Below, in pieces: positions 35,475 to 44,115 of a stretch of DNA of 64,000 bases (its first letter is position 1; each line of letters starts with the position of its first letter). Under the pieces are notes generated by a model. It saw only the letters and a list, made by a program, of their open reading frames with translations, had not been told where the DNA came from and made no database searches. Origin of the DNA: Bifidobacterium felsineum (GTDB lineage: Bacteria > Actinomycetota > Actinomycetes > Actinomycetales > Bifidobacteriaceae); NCBI RefSeq assembly GCF_002802915.1, contig NZ_PEBJ01000001.1:620001-684000 (forward strand), in the 5' to 3' direction. A program made the translations under genes and the position numbers.

Positions 35475-35517
35475 ACTCGAGGCGCGGGGCGCGCTTGGTG
35501 AACCTCGCGCCTTGAGT
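35475..35517 (+). terminator. Terminator of xylA
   Basis: ACTCGAGGCGCGGGG and CCTCGCGCCTTGAGT pair with two G-T type mismatches. Only a weak T run follows. Confidence 0.65.
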
Positions 35518-35608
35518 ATCCATCGCTGCTATCCATGCTTGTTCTCAGGTGCGCACATGCCTGAGGGCAGTTTATCCACCTTCCTTTTTCTTTCTTCTCC
35601 TTCCACTG

Positions 35609-35646
35609 GAATGCCGCTCGGGGCAATGGCGCACCGAGCGGCATTC
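35609..35646. repeat. 13-bp perfect hairpin upstream of the acetyltransferase
   Basis: GAATGCCGCTCGG (35609-35621) and CCGAGCGGCATTC (35634-35646) pair exactly. It lies in the leader of the next gene and has no T run. Confidence 0.6.
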
Positions 35647-35703
35647 TGGTATGTGCGCACAGGCGCATCAATCACCATGAAACATGAATGCAGAGGTAAC
35701 GTC

Positions 35704-36333
35704 ATGGCACACGATCTCGAACAGCTCAAGCGCGATTATCCGGATGTAAGGGCTTTATTTGCCGATGACTGGTTGCAATATCGCAAATCGAAGATTTTGC
35801 CCGAATTGACGCGTGAATCGCAGGAAATCAGTGATCGCATCAATCGTATTTATTTCGAGGACACCGCTGAAGCCGAGCGTTTGTTCCGCGAACTGGTGCC
35901 GGAAGCGGGGAAGGGCGTGGACTTTCGGCCGCCGATTCGCTTGGATTACGGATTAGGTCTGAAAATCGGTGACCGCACGTTCATCAATATGGACTTCCTG
36001 ATTGTGGGCGGTGGCCCGATTTCCATCGGCTCAGACTGCCTGATTGGGCCGCGGGTGAGCATCTATACGCCGAACCATGCCATCGCGCGCAAACCAAGAC
36101 TTGAGGGCTGGCAGCATAACGAAGATGTGACCATCGGCGATAACGTCTGGATTGGTGGCAATGCGGTGATCTGCCCGGGCGTAACCATTGGCGACAACAC
36201 CATCATCGGTGCGGGGGCTGTGGTGACCCACGATATTCCCGCGGATTCCATTGCCGTGGGCAATCCATGCCACGTGATTGGCCAAGTACCTGAGGATTGG
36301 ACGCCCGAGCAAAGAGCTCAGGTGGAACATTAA
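35704..36333 (+). CDS. Maltose/galactoside O-acetyltransferase-like (hexapeptide repeat)
   Basis: A 209-residue LacA/Maa-like enzyme that would move an acetyl group from acetyl-CoA to a sugar hydroxyl. The left-handed beta-helix hexapeptides are visible (ISIGSDCLIGPRVSIYTPNH, VTIGDNVWIGGNAVICPGVT, VTIGDNTIIGAGAVVTHDIP) with catalytic His in YTPNHAI. ATG at 35704 (MAHDLEQL) follows AGAGGTAACGTC; a further ATG at 35677 is less likely. A paralogue lies at 48536. Confidence 0.9.
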   Translation: MAHDLEQLKRDYPDVRALFADDWLQYRKSKILPELTRESQEISDRINRIYFEDTAEAERLFRELVPEAGKGVDFRPPIRLDYGLGLKIGDRTFINMDFLIVGGGPISIGSDCLIGPRVSIYTPNHAIARKPRLEGWQHNEDVTIGDNVWIGGNAVICPGVTIGDNTIIGAGAVVTHDIPADSIAVGNPCHVIGQVPEDWTPEQRAQVEH

Positions 36334-36500
36334 ACGTTGCTGATTATGCGAAAGTGTTTCCGCCATAAGCGTGCAATGCGCATAGCGGTGGAAGTTGCAG
36401 TGTTCAAGGTATGCGAGCTTAACGTGGTGATTCCGGGGAGTGAAGTCTTGGGTCGAAGCGAAGTGTTTTTTGATTTGCGTTCGTAACGTAACGGGTATAT

Positions 36501-36518
36501 GGTTAAATCATTAAACTA
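36501..36518. promoter_or_regulatory. Candidate ROK-type (XylR) operator
   Basis: GGTTAAATCATTAAACTA is close to the palindrome AGTTTAAT-N-ATTAAACT and to the sites at 37114 and 44116. A weak promoter (TTGCGT 36475, TATGGT 36498, spacer 17) overlaps it, ahead of the small membrane gene. Confidence 0.5.
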
Positions 36519-36569
36519 AATAATCACATCCACTCTGCGTACTTGCGCAACGTCAATGGAGATACTGCT

Positions 36570-36761
36570 ATGCACGCACATCGAATGCTGTTATTCTCGC
36601 TGGCACTGCTAGCTGTGGCTTACGCCGCGCTACTGTTCGTCGCCCCTGTGGCTGCGCCGCTCGGCGCCGTGCTGACGGCCGCGGGATTGGTGCTGGTTTC
36701 CACACGGTATGCCTGGCGGCCGAAGTTCCTGGCGCTTTTTGAGCTAGGGGAGTCGGACTGA
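36570..36761 (+). CDS. Small membrane protein, 63 aa
   Basis: This short protein has two hydrophobic segments (LLFSLALLAVAYAALLFV and a second near residues 29-45, GAVLTAAGLVLVSTRY) and a short hydrophilic tail. ATG at 36570 has GGAGATACTGCT upstream. It lies inside the xylose locus behind a candidate operator and before a strong terminator, so it is probably real; the function is unknown. Confidence 0.6.
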   Translation: MHAHRMLLFSLALLAVAYAALLFVAPVAAPLGAVLTAAGLVLVSTRYAWRPKFLALFELGESD

Positions 36762-36809
36762 CGGTTATGCGGATATCGTATGGTCGCGCTTTGTGCTCGG
36801 CCTGACAAT

Positions 36810-36841
36810 GCCACTCTGCTTATGGGCAGGGTGGCTTTTTT
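36810..36841 (+). terminator. Terminator after the small membrane gene
   Basis: GCCACTCTGC and GCAGGGTGGC (one G-T) followed by seven Ts. Confidence 0.88.
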
Positions 36842-37030
36842 ATTTGAAGGTGATGCGATTCGCGTACATGCGAAATAAATATGTGCGTTTTTGATTGAAT
36901 GATGTGTTCTTTTGCTTGAGAATGTTGCACTTCTGGCAAATCTTAGAGTTGACTGAGTATCGGCGTGTCGCGTTTTTCTCATCGATGAGATATATACTTT
37001 CTTGAACTAAAAACGTTGATGTTCTGTCAT

Positions 37031-37044
37031 TGTTATCGCTCACA
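37031..37044. promoter_or_regulatory. LacI/AraQ-type operator-like site
   Basis: TGTTATCGCTCACA matches TGTGAGCGCTCACA, an operator type used by LacI-family global carbon regulators in bifidobacteria, at 12 of 14 positions. Confidence 0.45.
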
Positions 37045-37112
37045 ATTAGTTAGCCGAATGAATCAAATCTGTCAAAAATGGCGTCATTTCAAGGAAAGTC
37101 ACCAATTGGTAA

Positions 37113-37142
37113 TTGTTAAATCGAAAAACTATATGGTATATT
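37113..37142 (+). promoter_or_regulatory. ABC operon promoter with ROK-type operator in spacer
   Basis: -35 TTGTTA (37113-37118), 18-base spacer, -10 TATATT (37137-37142). TGTTAAATCGAAAAACTATA (37114-37133) inside it resembles the 36501 and 44116 sites. The layout copies that of the xylA promoter. Confidence 0.6.
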
Positions 37143-37221
37143 TTTATCAGGTTCGGCAGAGTTGCCGGAACCAAGGAAGAGGAAATCAAAAGTTCCTATT
37201 CAGTGACGAAAGGAATATCCC

Positions 37222-38328
37222 ATGAACAAGTGGACCAAGGCTCTGGGCGTTATTGCTGCAACCGCCATGCTTGTCCCGCTGGCCGCCTGCGGCGGATCCC
37301 GTGGCGCCACCACTGCCGGTGGCAGCGGCTCGGACACCGTCAAGGTCGGTATCTCCATGCCTGAGCAGATGCTCGAGCGTTGGAAGATCGACGGCGAGAA
37401 CCTGAAGAAGCAGCTCGAGGGCTATGGCTATGACGTCACCCTGCAGTACGCGGATGGTAAGACCGATTTGCAGACTTCTCAGATTCAGAACATGGCCAAC
37501 AACGGTATGAACTACGTGGTCATCGCATCCATCGATGGCACCGCAACCGGTGCAGCCGCAGAGCAGGTCGCCGCCAACGGTGGCAAGGTCATCGCCTACG
37601 ATCGTCTGGTCATGAACACCGACGCCGTTGACTACTACACCACCTTCTCCCTCGAGGATGTCGGCCGTATGCAGGGCGAGTACATCGAGCAGAAGCTCGG
37701 CCTGAAGGATGGACAGAAGGGTCCGTTCAACGTCTAGCTGATGGCCGGTTCCCCGACCGATAACAACGCAGGCTACTACTTCAAGGGTGCCTGGGACGTG
37801 CTCGGACCGTACTTCAAGTCCGGCGTGCTGCAGTCCAAGTCCGGCAAGGTTCCGGCCTCCGCAGATGATTGGCAGTCCATCGGCATCGACAACTGGGATC
37901 GTCAGAAGGCCCAGAACGAGATGGAGAACCGTATCAACTCCTTCTACAACGACGGCACCAAGCTCGACGCGGTCCTTGCACAGAACGACGCCGAGGCAAC
38001 CGGTACCTACAACACCGTGGAAGCCGCTGGCTGGGACTACTACCCGATCATCACCGGCCAGGATGCTGAGAAGGCTAACGTCCAGGCCATCGTTCAGGGC
38101 AAGCAGTCCATGACCGTCTACAAGGACACCCGTGAGCTCGCCAAGGCCACCGCTGAAATGATCAAGGCTCTGGTCGACGGCAAGGAGCCGAAGGCTCCCG
38201 ACACCTTCAACAACGGTGTCAAGGATGTTCCGTCTCAGCTGCTGACCCCGGTTACCGTGGACAAGGACAACCTGAAGGAAGTCCTCGTTGATGGTGGCTA
38301 CATCTCCGCTGCCGACGCTGGTCTGTGA
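37222..38328 (+). pseudogene. Sugar ABC transporter substrate-binding lipoprotein interrupted by an in-frame TAG
   Basis: The frame runs 368 codons with one amber codon (codon 172, 37735-37737). The N-terminal part has a lipoprotein signal with lipobox LAAC (Cys23), then VKVGISMPEQMLERWKIDG; the C-terminal part continues the periplasmic-binding fold (MAGSPTDNNAGYYFKGAWDV and AVLAQNDAEATGTY). It resembles the ChvE/XylF sugar-binding group, where the broken position is usually an acidic residue (FNVEL or similar), so a single G to T change fits. Reinitiation at the ATG at 37741 could make a C-terminal fragment without a signal peptide. The two halves would not be an active binding protein unless readthrough occurs. 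Codon use is strongly biased, showing the gene was recently intact. A sequencing error is possible. Confidence 0.85.
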
Positions 38329-38375
38329 TCGCACACTAACCAACTGACCAGTAACAAGCGAATCAAATAGATAGG

Positions 38376-38409
38376 AGGCGCCGCACTGCAATGTTGCGGT
38401 ACGGCGCCT
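38376..38409 (+). other. Intercistronic hairpin
   Basis: AGGCGCCG and CGGCGCCT pair around a loop with inner pairing (GCACTGC / TTGCGGT). There is no T run. Such hairpins often reduce downstream expression of ATPase genes relative to binding-protein genes. Confidence 0.55.
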
Positions 38410-38448
38410 TCATCATGCACAGTGACGAAATTATCGGAGGAGGTAACT

Positions 38449-40020
38449 GTGGCTACAAACGATGACGTGATTTTGGAGATGCGTCATATCGTCAAGCGCT
38501 TCGGCCCGGTCACCGCATTGAACGACGTGAATATCACGGTCAAAAGGGGCCAGATATTCTCGATTTGCGGTGAGAACGGCGCTGGAAAATCAACACTGAT
38601 GAACGTGCTCTCCGGTGTGTACCCGTACGGTACCTACGAGGGCGACATCATCTACAATGGCGAGACCTGCAAGTTCAAGACGATTCGCGATTCTGAGGAA
38701 AAGGGCATCGTGATCATCCACCAGGAGCTCGCACTGGTTCCCTATATGTCCATTCAGGAGAACATCTTCCTGGGTAACCAAAAGAAGAAGGGCATCGCGA
38801 TCGATGCCGACGAACAGCGCCGCATCGCCTACGACGTGATGAAGAAGGTCGGACTGGACGAGAATCCGGACACCCTGATCTCCAACATCGGCGTCGGCAA
38901 GCAGCAGCTCGTCGAAATCGCCAAGGCCCTGACCAAGAACGTGAAGCTGCTCATCCTCGATGAGCCGACCGCAGCACTGAACGACGAGGATTCCAAGAAC
39001 CTCCTCGACCTGATTGACGGTCTGCGCCGAGAACAGGGCATCACCGCCATCATCATCTCCCACAAGCTCAACGAAATCGCCTACTCCGCAGATGCCGTGC
39101 AGGTGATTCGAGACGGCCACACCATCAGCCACATCGACATCGACGCCGCACATCCGCTCGACCAGGATGTGCTGATTCGAGACATGGTCGGCCGCCCGCT
39201 CACCAACCGCTACCCGGTGCACGAGAGCCACATCGGCAAGGAGATGTTCCGCATCGAGGACTGGAAGATGCACCATCCGCTCGATGAGGCCCGACTGGTC
39301 GCCAAGAACGTGAGCTTCAACGTTCGTGCAGGCGAGATTGTCGGCCTGGCGGGCCTGATCGGTGCGGGCCGCACCGAGACAGCGATGAGCGTGTTCGGCC
39401 GCCAATACGGTGTGAACGCTTCCGGCAAGATCTTCGTGGAAGGCAAGGAAGTCCACTTCCCGACCGTGCGTTCGGCCATCGATCACGGCGTCGCATACGC
39501 CACCGAGGATCGTAAGGTCTACGGTCTGAACCTCATGAAGACCATTCGTGAGAACACATCCCTCGCAAGCCTCAAAGAACTCTCCAACAAGTTCGGGGTG
39601 GTCAACGAAACCAAGGAAAAGCAGGTCGCGGAGAAATACCGCAAGGAATTCCGCACCAAGGCCCCAACCATCGAAATGCCGGCAGGCAACCTTTCCGGTG
39701 GTAATCAGCAGAAGGTCGTGCTGGCCAAGTGGATGGCCACCGATCCGAAGGTCTTGATTCTGGATGAGCCCACACGAGGTATCGACGTCGGTGCCAAGTA
39801 CGACATCTACGAAATCATCGACCAGCTCGCCGACTCCGGTTCCGCCGTGGTGGTCATCAGCTCCGAACTGCCCGAGCTGCTTGGTATCTGCGACCGCATT
39901 TACACGATGAGCGCAGGCCAGATCACCGGTGTCTTCAACGCCAAGACCACCAACCAGGAAGAGCTCATGCGCTACATGACCTCCGCAACCCCGCTGCCCA
40001 AGGATCAGGTGTTCGCCTGA
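38449..40020 (+). CDS. Sugar ABC transporter ATP-binding protein (GguA/XylG-like)
   Basis: A double-domain ATPase of 523 residues for ribose/xylose-type importers. The first domain has Walker A GENGAGKSTLMN and Walker B LLILDEPTAAL; the second has LSGGNQQKVVLAKWMA and VLILDEPTRGIDVGAK, with a degenerate Walker A (AGLIGAGRTETAM). The GTG at 38449 follows GGAGGAGGTAACT, the best SD. It is the second gene of the binding-protein/ATPase/permease operon. Confidence 0.92.
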   Translation: MATNDDVILEMRHIVKRFGPVTALNDVNITVKRGQIFSICGENGAGKSTLMNVLSGVYPYGTYEGDIIYNGETCKFKTIRDSEEKGIVIIHQELALVPYMSIQENIFLGNQKKKGIAIDADEQRRIAYDVMKKVGLDENPDTLISNIGVGKQQLVEIAKALTKNVKLLILDEPTAALNDEDSKNLLDLIDGLRREQGITAIIISHKLNEIAYSADAVQVIRDGHTISHIDIDAAHPLDQDVLIRDMVGRPLTNRYPVHESHIGKEMFRIEDWKMHHPLDEARLVAKNVSFNVRAGEIVGLAGLIGAGRTETAMSVFGRQYGVNASGKIFVEGKEVHFPTVRSAIDHGVAYATEDRKVYGLNLMKTIRENTSLASLKELSNKFGVVNETKEKQVAEKYRKEFRTKAPTIEMPAGNLSGGNQQKVVLAKWMATDPKVLILDEPTRGIDVGAKYDIYEIIDQLADSGSAVVVISSELPELLGICDRIYTMSAGQITGVFNAKTTNQEELMRYMTSATPLPKDQVFA

Positions 40021-40063
40021 CCGCGCGCCCGGAATAACGTTCTTTGAAAGGAAATTGCTGAAA

Positions 40064-41278
40064 ATGTCTACTGCAACCGCAACCCCCGCCGCAAAGAAGG
40101 GCGGAGAGGAACAGAGCCTCAAGTCCCTGTTGCTGGGCAACATGCGCTCCTACGGCATCTACCTGGCCCTCGTGCTGGTGATCGTCGTCTTCCAGATCCT
40201 GACTGGTGGACGTCTGCTGAACCCGAATAACGTGGTGGCACTGTTCCAGCAGAACGCATACGTGCTTATCGCTGCCATCGGTATGTTGATGATCATCATC
40301 GCAACCCACATCGATTTGTCCGTGGGCTCCGTGGTGGCCTTCATCGGCGGCGTCGGCGCACTGGCCATGAAACATGGCGTTCCGTGGTGGGCCGCCATCC
40401 TTCTGATGATTGTCATCGGTCTGGCCATTGGCGCATGGCATGGCTTCTGGGTCGCCTACGTCGGAGTCCCTGGCTTCGTGACCACCTTGGGCGGCATGCT
40501 CATCTTCCGCGGTCTCGCCACCGTCGTCGCCGGCGAATCCATCCCGGTTTCCAACGCCGCATTCCGCTCCATCTCCAAGGATTACATCCCGACCATCTTC
40601 GTTGGACCATTCGCATTGACCGCACTGATCGTCGGTATCGCCGCCATCGTGCTCGTGATTTGGAGCCAGCTGACCAAGCGCGCCAAGGCCGTCAAGAACG
40701 GTCTGCCGGCCCAGCCGATGAGCTTTGTGATCTTGAAGTGCGTGGTCGCCGCCCTCGCCATTGGCTACGTGACCTACCTGCTGGCTATGTCCGGCAACGC
40801 CACCCAGGGTGGTATCCCGATCGTGCTCGTGATCATCGGTGTGCTGGTGTGCGTGTACTACTTCGTCCTGAACCGCATGGTCTTCGGCTGTAATGTCTAC
40901 GCCGTTGGTGGCAACCGCAAGGCCGCCATCCTCTCCGGTATCGACACCAAGAAGGTCGACTTCGAGATCTTCCTAAACATGGGCTTCCTGGTCTCCATCG
41001 CCTCCATTATCACCCTCTCCCGCCTGGCTTCCGCTTCCGCCCAGACCGGTATGGAGTTCGAGATGGACGCCATCGCCGCCTGCTTCATCGGTGGCACGGC
41101 CGTTACCGGTGGTATTGGTACCATCCCGGGCGCTATGGTTGGCGCACTCATCATGGGTGTTCTGAACCAGGGCCTGTCCATCATGGGCGTGGATGCCGCC
41201 TGGGTGAAGACCATCAAGGGTCTCGTCGTGATCGCTGCTGTGGCCTACGATCTGCTCTCCAAGAAGAAGAAGGGCTGA
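40064..41278 (+). CDS. Sugar ABC transporter permease (GguB/XylH-like)
   Basis: A 404-residue permease with about ten to twelve TM segments and the family signature FIGGTAVTGGIGTIPGAMVG near the C-terminus. HIDLSVGSVVAFIGGVGA is the conserved N-terminal block. At about 400 residues it is the long single-permease type (XylH/GguB), so one gene would form the homodimeric channel. ATG at 40064 follows GAAAGGAAATTGCTGAAA. No second permease follows. Confidence 0.92.
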   Translation: MSTATATPAAKKGGEEQSLKSLLLGNMRSYGIYLALVLVIVVFQILTGGRLLNPNNVVALFQQNAYVLIAAIGMLMIIIATHIDLSVGSVVAFIGGVGALAMKHGVPWWAAILLMIVIGLAIGAWHGFWVAYVGVPGFVTTLGGMLIFRGLATVVAGESIPVSNAAFRSISKDYIPTIFVGPFALTALIVGIAAIVLVIWSQLTKRAKAVKNGLPAQPMSFVILKCVVAALAIGYVTYLLAMSGNATQGGIPIVLVIIGVLVCVYYFVLNRMVFGCNVYAVGGNRKAAILSGIDTKKVDFEIFLNMGFLVSIASIITLSRLASASAQTGMEFEMDAIAACFIGGTAVTGGIGTIPGAMVGALIMGVLNQGLSIMGVDAAWVKTIKGLVVIAAVAYDLLSKKKKG

Positions 41279-41354
41279 TGTTGCACCTGGTAGCCGGGGT
41301 GTGCGCCCGGCTACTACGGGGATAGGAACTTGCTTGGTTCCCTCCTCCTCCGAA

Positions 41355-41385
41355 AGGGACGTCATGAATGTGACGTCCCTTTTTC
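41355..41385 (+). terminator. Terminator of the sugar ABC operon
   Basis: AGGGACGTCA and TGACGTCCCT form a stem with a 6-base loop and a T run. Confidence 0.9.
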
Positions 41386-41423
41386 CGTGCATGCGCGCCC
41401 TTGCATGCGGTCTGTGAGCCCGC

Positions 41424-41476
41424 AATCCTCACTATGTATGCGGTGGAACCAGTGCATCGCATACATAGTGAGGATT
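41424..41476. repeat. Tandem hairpin 1
   Basis: AATCCTCACTATGTATGCG (41424-41442) and CGCATACATAGTGAGGATT (41458-41476) are exact complements with a 15-base loop. The core CTATGTATGCG is shared with the next hairpin. Confidence 0.75.
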
Positions 41477-41489
41477 AAAGCAATAGAAA

Positions 41490-41536
41490 CGGCGCTATGT
41501 ATGCGGGGTCTTCGTCGGGCCGCATACATAGCGCCG
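41490..41536. repeat. Tandem hairpin 2
   Basis: CGGCGCTATGTATGCGG (41490-41506) and CCGCATACATAGCGCCG (41520-41536) are exact complements. It lies 34 bases past the stop of the minus-strand gene at 41571 and could be its terminator. Confidence 0.75.
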
Positions 41537-41570
41537 GTTATTGGTTATTGAAAGGTATGAAGGAAGACGA

Positions 41571-41918
41571 TTACTTCTTGTTGGTCTTCTTGACGCGCTT
41601 CGGCTTGGCAGCGGGCTTCTTGGGCTCAAGGAAAGGCCACTTGTTCACGGCCCAGGTGTGCAGCGCCGGAATCTTACCGATGGCGAAGCCGATGACCAAT
41701 CCGATGACGATGCCCCAGGTTTCGAGGTCACGGCCGGCGACCAGCAGGCCAATGAACACCAGGGCGATGACGAAGCACATCATCTGCGATGCTTTGGATT
41801 GCTTGGCGGTGACCTGATCGGCCTTCATTGGGATAAGCCCCAGGAACAGGCCGCAGGGAATGCAGATAACGCCCAATACGATGCTAATGATGATTGACAT
41901 GGTTGCGGTTGCTTCCAT
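41571..41918 (-). CDS. Small conserved-looking membrane protein, 115 aa
   Basis: A protein with three hydrophobic segments: about residues 8-30 (IIISIVLGVICIPCGLFLGL), 46-62 and 66-80, then a basic tail (PKKPAAKPKRVKKTNKK). ATG at 41918 has AAGGAGCATCA on the minus strand; the frame extends 8 codons further. The function is unknown. It stands alone in the xylose locus between the ABC operon and xylB. Confidence 0.65.
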   Translation of the reverse strand: MEATATMSIIISIVLGVICIPCGLFLGLIPMKADQVTAKQSKASQMMCFVIALVFIGLLVAGRDLETWGIVIGLVIGFAIGKIPALHTWAVNKWPFLEPKKPAAKPKRVKKTNKK

Positions 41919-42037
41919 TGATGCTCCTTGTGTAAGGTACACAGACTTCTATGTTTCTATGCCGTGTTGTGCCTGAAAACGATGCTAGTAAAGCGTCAGG
42001 CCGCCATATGGGGTACCTGCCGTTTTATGGTGAATAG

Positions 42038-42358
42038 TTACTTATTGTCGATGTGAGAAGAATGCTCTGCAGTGGAAGAATCCGTCTTGGAGTCTTTGGA
42101 TGCCTCCGTGGATTCCTCGTCTTCCTCGGTGTCTGTTGCGGATTCTTCGTCATCATCCTTGCCTGGTTGACGCCACCAGATAATCAATGCGTTGGCGGCG
42201 CAGTAGATGGCGGCGATGCCGATGCATATGAGGAAGATGATGTTAGATGTGCTGATGATGGTGCCGTCCAACATGGATTCCTTCACGGACTGATAGATCC
42301 AAACCACACAAGCCACGGAGGTCAGGGCGTACAACATCATACGGGAGCGATTATTCAT
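42038..42358 (-). CDS. Small membrane protein with acidic tail, 106 aa
   Basis: Two TM segments (about residues 8-24 and 38-62, IIFLICIGIAAIYCAANALI) are followed by a very acidic, Ser/Thr-rich tail from residue 68 (KDDDEESATDTEEDEES). ATG at 42358 has GGAGATTCTT upstream on the minus strand. The function is unknown. Confidence 0.6.
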   Translation of the reverse strand: MNNRSRMMLYALTSVACVVWIYQSVKESMLDGTIISTSNIIFLICIGIAAIYCAANALIIWWRQPGKDDDEESATDTEEDEESTEASKDSKTDSSTAEHSSHIDNK

Positions 42359-42446
42359 AAGAATCTCCAGACTTATTCAAACGCATTGATTATAGCGAGT
42401 TTGATGGATTGTGACGACGCCAAGTGACTAGCAGCCGAACGCAAAA

Positions 42447-42493
42447 CCGCCGTGGCGGGCAACCGAGCTGTTAACGGTTGCCCACCACGGCGG
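42447..42493 (-). terminator. Terminator downstream of xylB
   Basis: CCGCCGTGGCGGGCAACCG and CGGTTGCCCACCACGGCGG pair with a single mismatch. On the minus strand the hairpin is followed by TTTTGCG. Confidence 0.8.
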
Positions 42494-42541
42494 TAGCGTG
42501 TTCAGTTTATCTTGCAGGGAAGGCCGCATGCAACGCTGTGA

Positions 42542-44062
42542 TCAGCCGCGAGCCTTCGCGTAGGCCTCGTACACGGCCTCGGTCGGTTCGCCGGTTTCCA
42601 CGCCTTCGATATTGAGCTCCCAGGTCGGCGGCTCAGCCTCGCCGGAAAGTACCCAAGCAGCTTGACGGGCAGCGCCGATGGCCACGTACTCGTCGGTGGC
42701 CGGGCGGGTAACCTCCATGCCGAGAATGGAGGGTGCCAGCGTGCGGATGGCCACGGATTTCGCTCCACCGCCAATCAGCAGAATGCGGCTGATCTGGGCG
42801 CCGAGCGAACGAATCAGCTCGAGGCAATCGCGCTGGGAGCACAGCAGACCCTCTACGAATGCGCGGGCCAGATTCTCCTTGGTGGTGTTGTGCAGGGTCA
42901 GGCCGGTCAGGGAGGCGGTGGCGTCCGGGCGGTTCGGCGTGCGCTCGCCGTCGAAGTATGGCACCAGCGTGATGCCGCCGGCACCCGGCTCGGACTTGAA
43001 GGCCAGATTGGCCAGCTCGTCGTAGTCCACGCCGAGGGCTGCGCGGCCGGCGTCCAGGATGCGAGAGCCATTGATAGTGCAAGCCAGCGGCAGATAATGG
43101 CCAGTGCAGTCGGCGAAGCCGGATACGGCACCAGTCAGGTCATAGACCGGGTTCTCGGCGATGGCAGCAGCGACGCCGGAAGTACCCAGAGAAATAGAGA
43201 CATCACCGACGGCCATGCCCAAGCCAAGGGAGGCCATGGCGTTATCGCCGCCGCCGGGGCCGAGAATGCATCCGCCTTCAACATTCTTACCGGCGATGGC
43301 TGGAGAAGCCTTGACTGCTGCGGCCTCGGTCGGGCCAAGCACAGTGGGCAGCACGATGGCGTCGGCATGGGCTTTGGCGGCTTCCTCGCCTTCGGCGGCG
43401 GCAAGCACCATGGCAATCAAGTCACGGCGGTACTCGTTGTGAGCGGCATCGTAATAAATGGTGCCGGAAGCGTCGGAACGGTCGGTGAACAGAGCCTCGA
43501 GATGGGCGTCCTCTCCTTCGGCCACCGGGCCATAACCGGCGATGCGCCAGCTCAGCCAGTCATGTGGCAGACAGACGGCTGCGATCTTCTTGGCGTTCTC
43601 CGGCTCGTTTTCGGCCACCCAAGCCACCTTGGTGAGGGTGTAGGAGGCCACGGGGGAGGAGCCGACAGCCTTGACCCAACGCTGCTTGCCGCGGGCGACC
43701 ACGTCTTCAGGTTCGCCGTCCTCGGCCGGTGCCTCGCCGAGCTTTTCAATCAGTGCTGCAGCCTGTGGCGCAGAGCTGATGTCGTTCCACAGCATGGCGT
43801 CACGGATAACGTTGCCCTGCTTGTCCAGAATTACCATGCCATGCTGCTGGCCGCCCACGGCCAGAGCTGCCACGTCGTCCAGCCCGCCGGCCTGTTCGGC
43901 GGCCTCCTGGAATGCCTTCCACCAGAATTCCGGGTTGACCGAGGTGCCGTCCGGATGCTTGGCTTGGCCGAAGCGAACGAGTTTGCCGGTTGCGGCGTCC
44001 GTAACACGAACTTTTGTTGATTGGGTTGACGTATCAACGCCGGCGACCAATGTAGTTGCCAT
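42542..44062 (-). CDS. xylB: Xylulokinase
   Basis: XylB phosphorylates D-xylulose to xylulose 5-phosphate, a substrate of the phosphoketolase shunt. The 506-residue FGGY kinase has ATP motif VAGVDTSTQSTKVRV, AVGGQQHGMVILD, the central GGGDNAMASLGLGM, and the C-terminal LLIGGGAKSVAIR. ATG at 44062 has GAGGAGGATTTT upstream on the minus strand. It is divergent from the ROK regulator and shares a regulatory gap with it. Confidence 0.95.
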   Translation of the reverse strand: MATTLVAGVDTSTQSTKVRVTDAATGKLVRFGQAKHPDGTSVNPEFWWKAFQEAAEQAGGLDDVAALAVGGQQHGMVILDKQGNVIRDAMLWNDISSAPQAAALIEKLGEAPAEDGEPEDVVARGKQRWVKAVGSSPVASYTLTKVAWVAENEPENAKKIAAVCLPHDWLSWRIAGYGPVAEGEDAHLEALFTDRSDASGTIYYDAAHNEYRRDLIAMVLAAAEGEEAAKAHADAIVLPTVLGPTEAAAVKASPAIAGKNVEGGCILGPGGGDNAMASLGLGMAVGDVSISLGTSGVAAAIAENPVYDLTGAVSGFADCTGHYLPLACTINGSRILDAGRAALGVDYDELANLAFKSEPGAGGITLVPYFDGERTPNRPDATASLTGLTLHNTTKENLARAFVEGLLCSQRDCLELIRSLGAQISRILLIGGGAKSVAIRTLAPSILGMEVTRPATDEYVAIGAARQAAWVLSGEAEPPTWELNIEGVETGEPTEAVYEAYAKARG

Positions 44063-44115
44063 AAAATCCTCCTCGATGAGGCTGAAGCGCTTGTATTCGG
44101 CGCGTCCTGATCAAT

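Larger units (their letters stand above)
36762..37221. other. AT-rich 460-base gap holding the ABC operon promoter
   Basis: No gene is supported. It holds a terminator at 36810, a LacI-type site at 37031 and an overlapping promoter and operator at 37113-37142. Confidence 0.7.

Noticed and set aside
37741..38328. A separate 195-aa gene after the TAG
   Set aside because: It has no SD of its own, is in the same frame and fold as the part before the stop, and lacks a signal peptide, so it is the 3' half of the broken gene.
41424..41536. CRISPR-like array in the tandem hairpins
   Set aside because: Only two units, both are palindromes with different flanks, and no cas gene is near.
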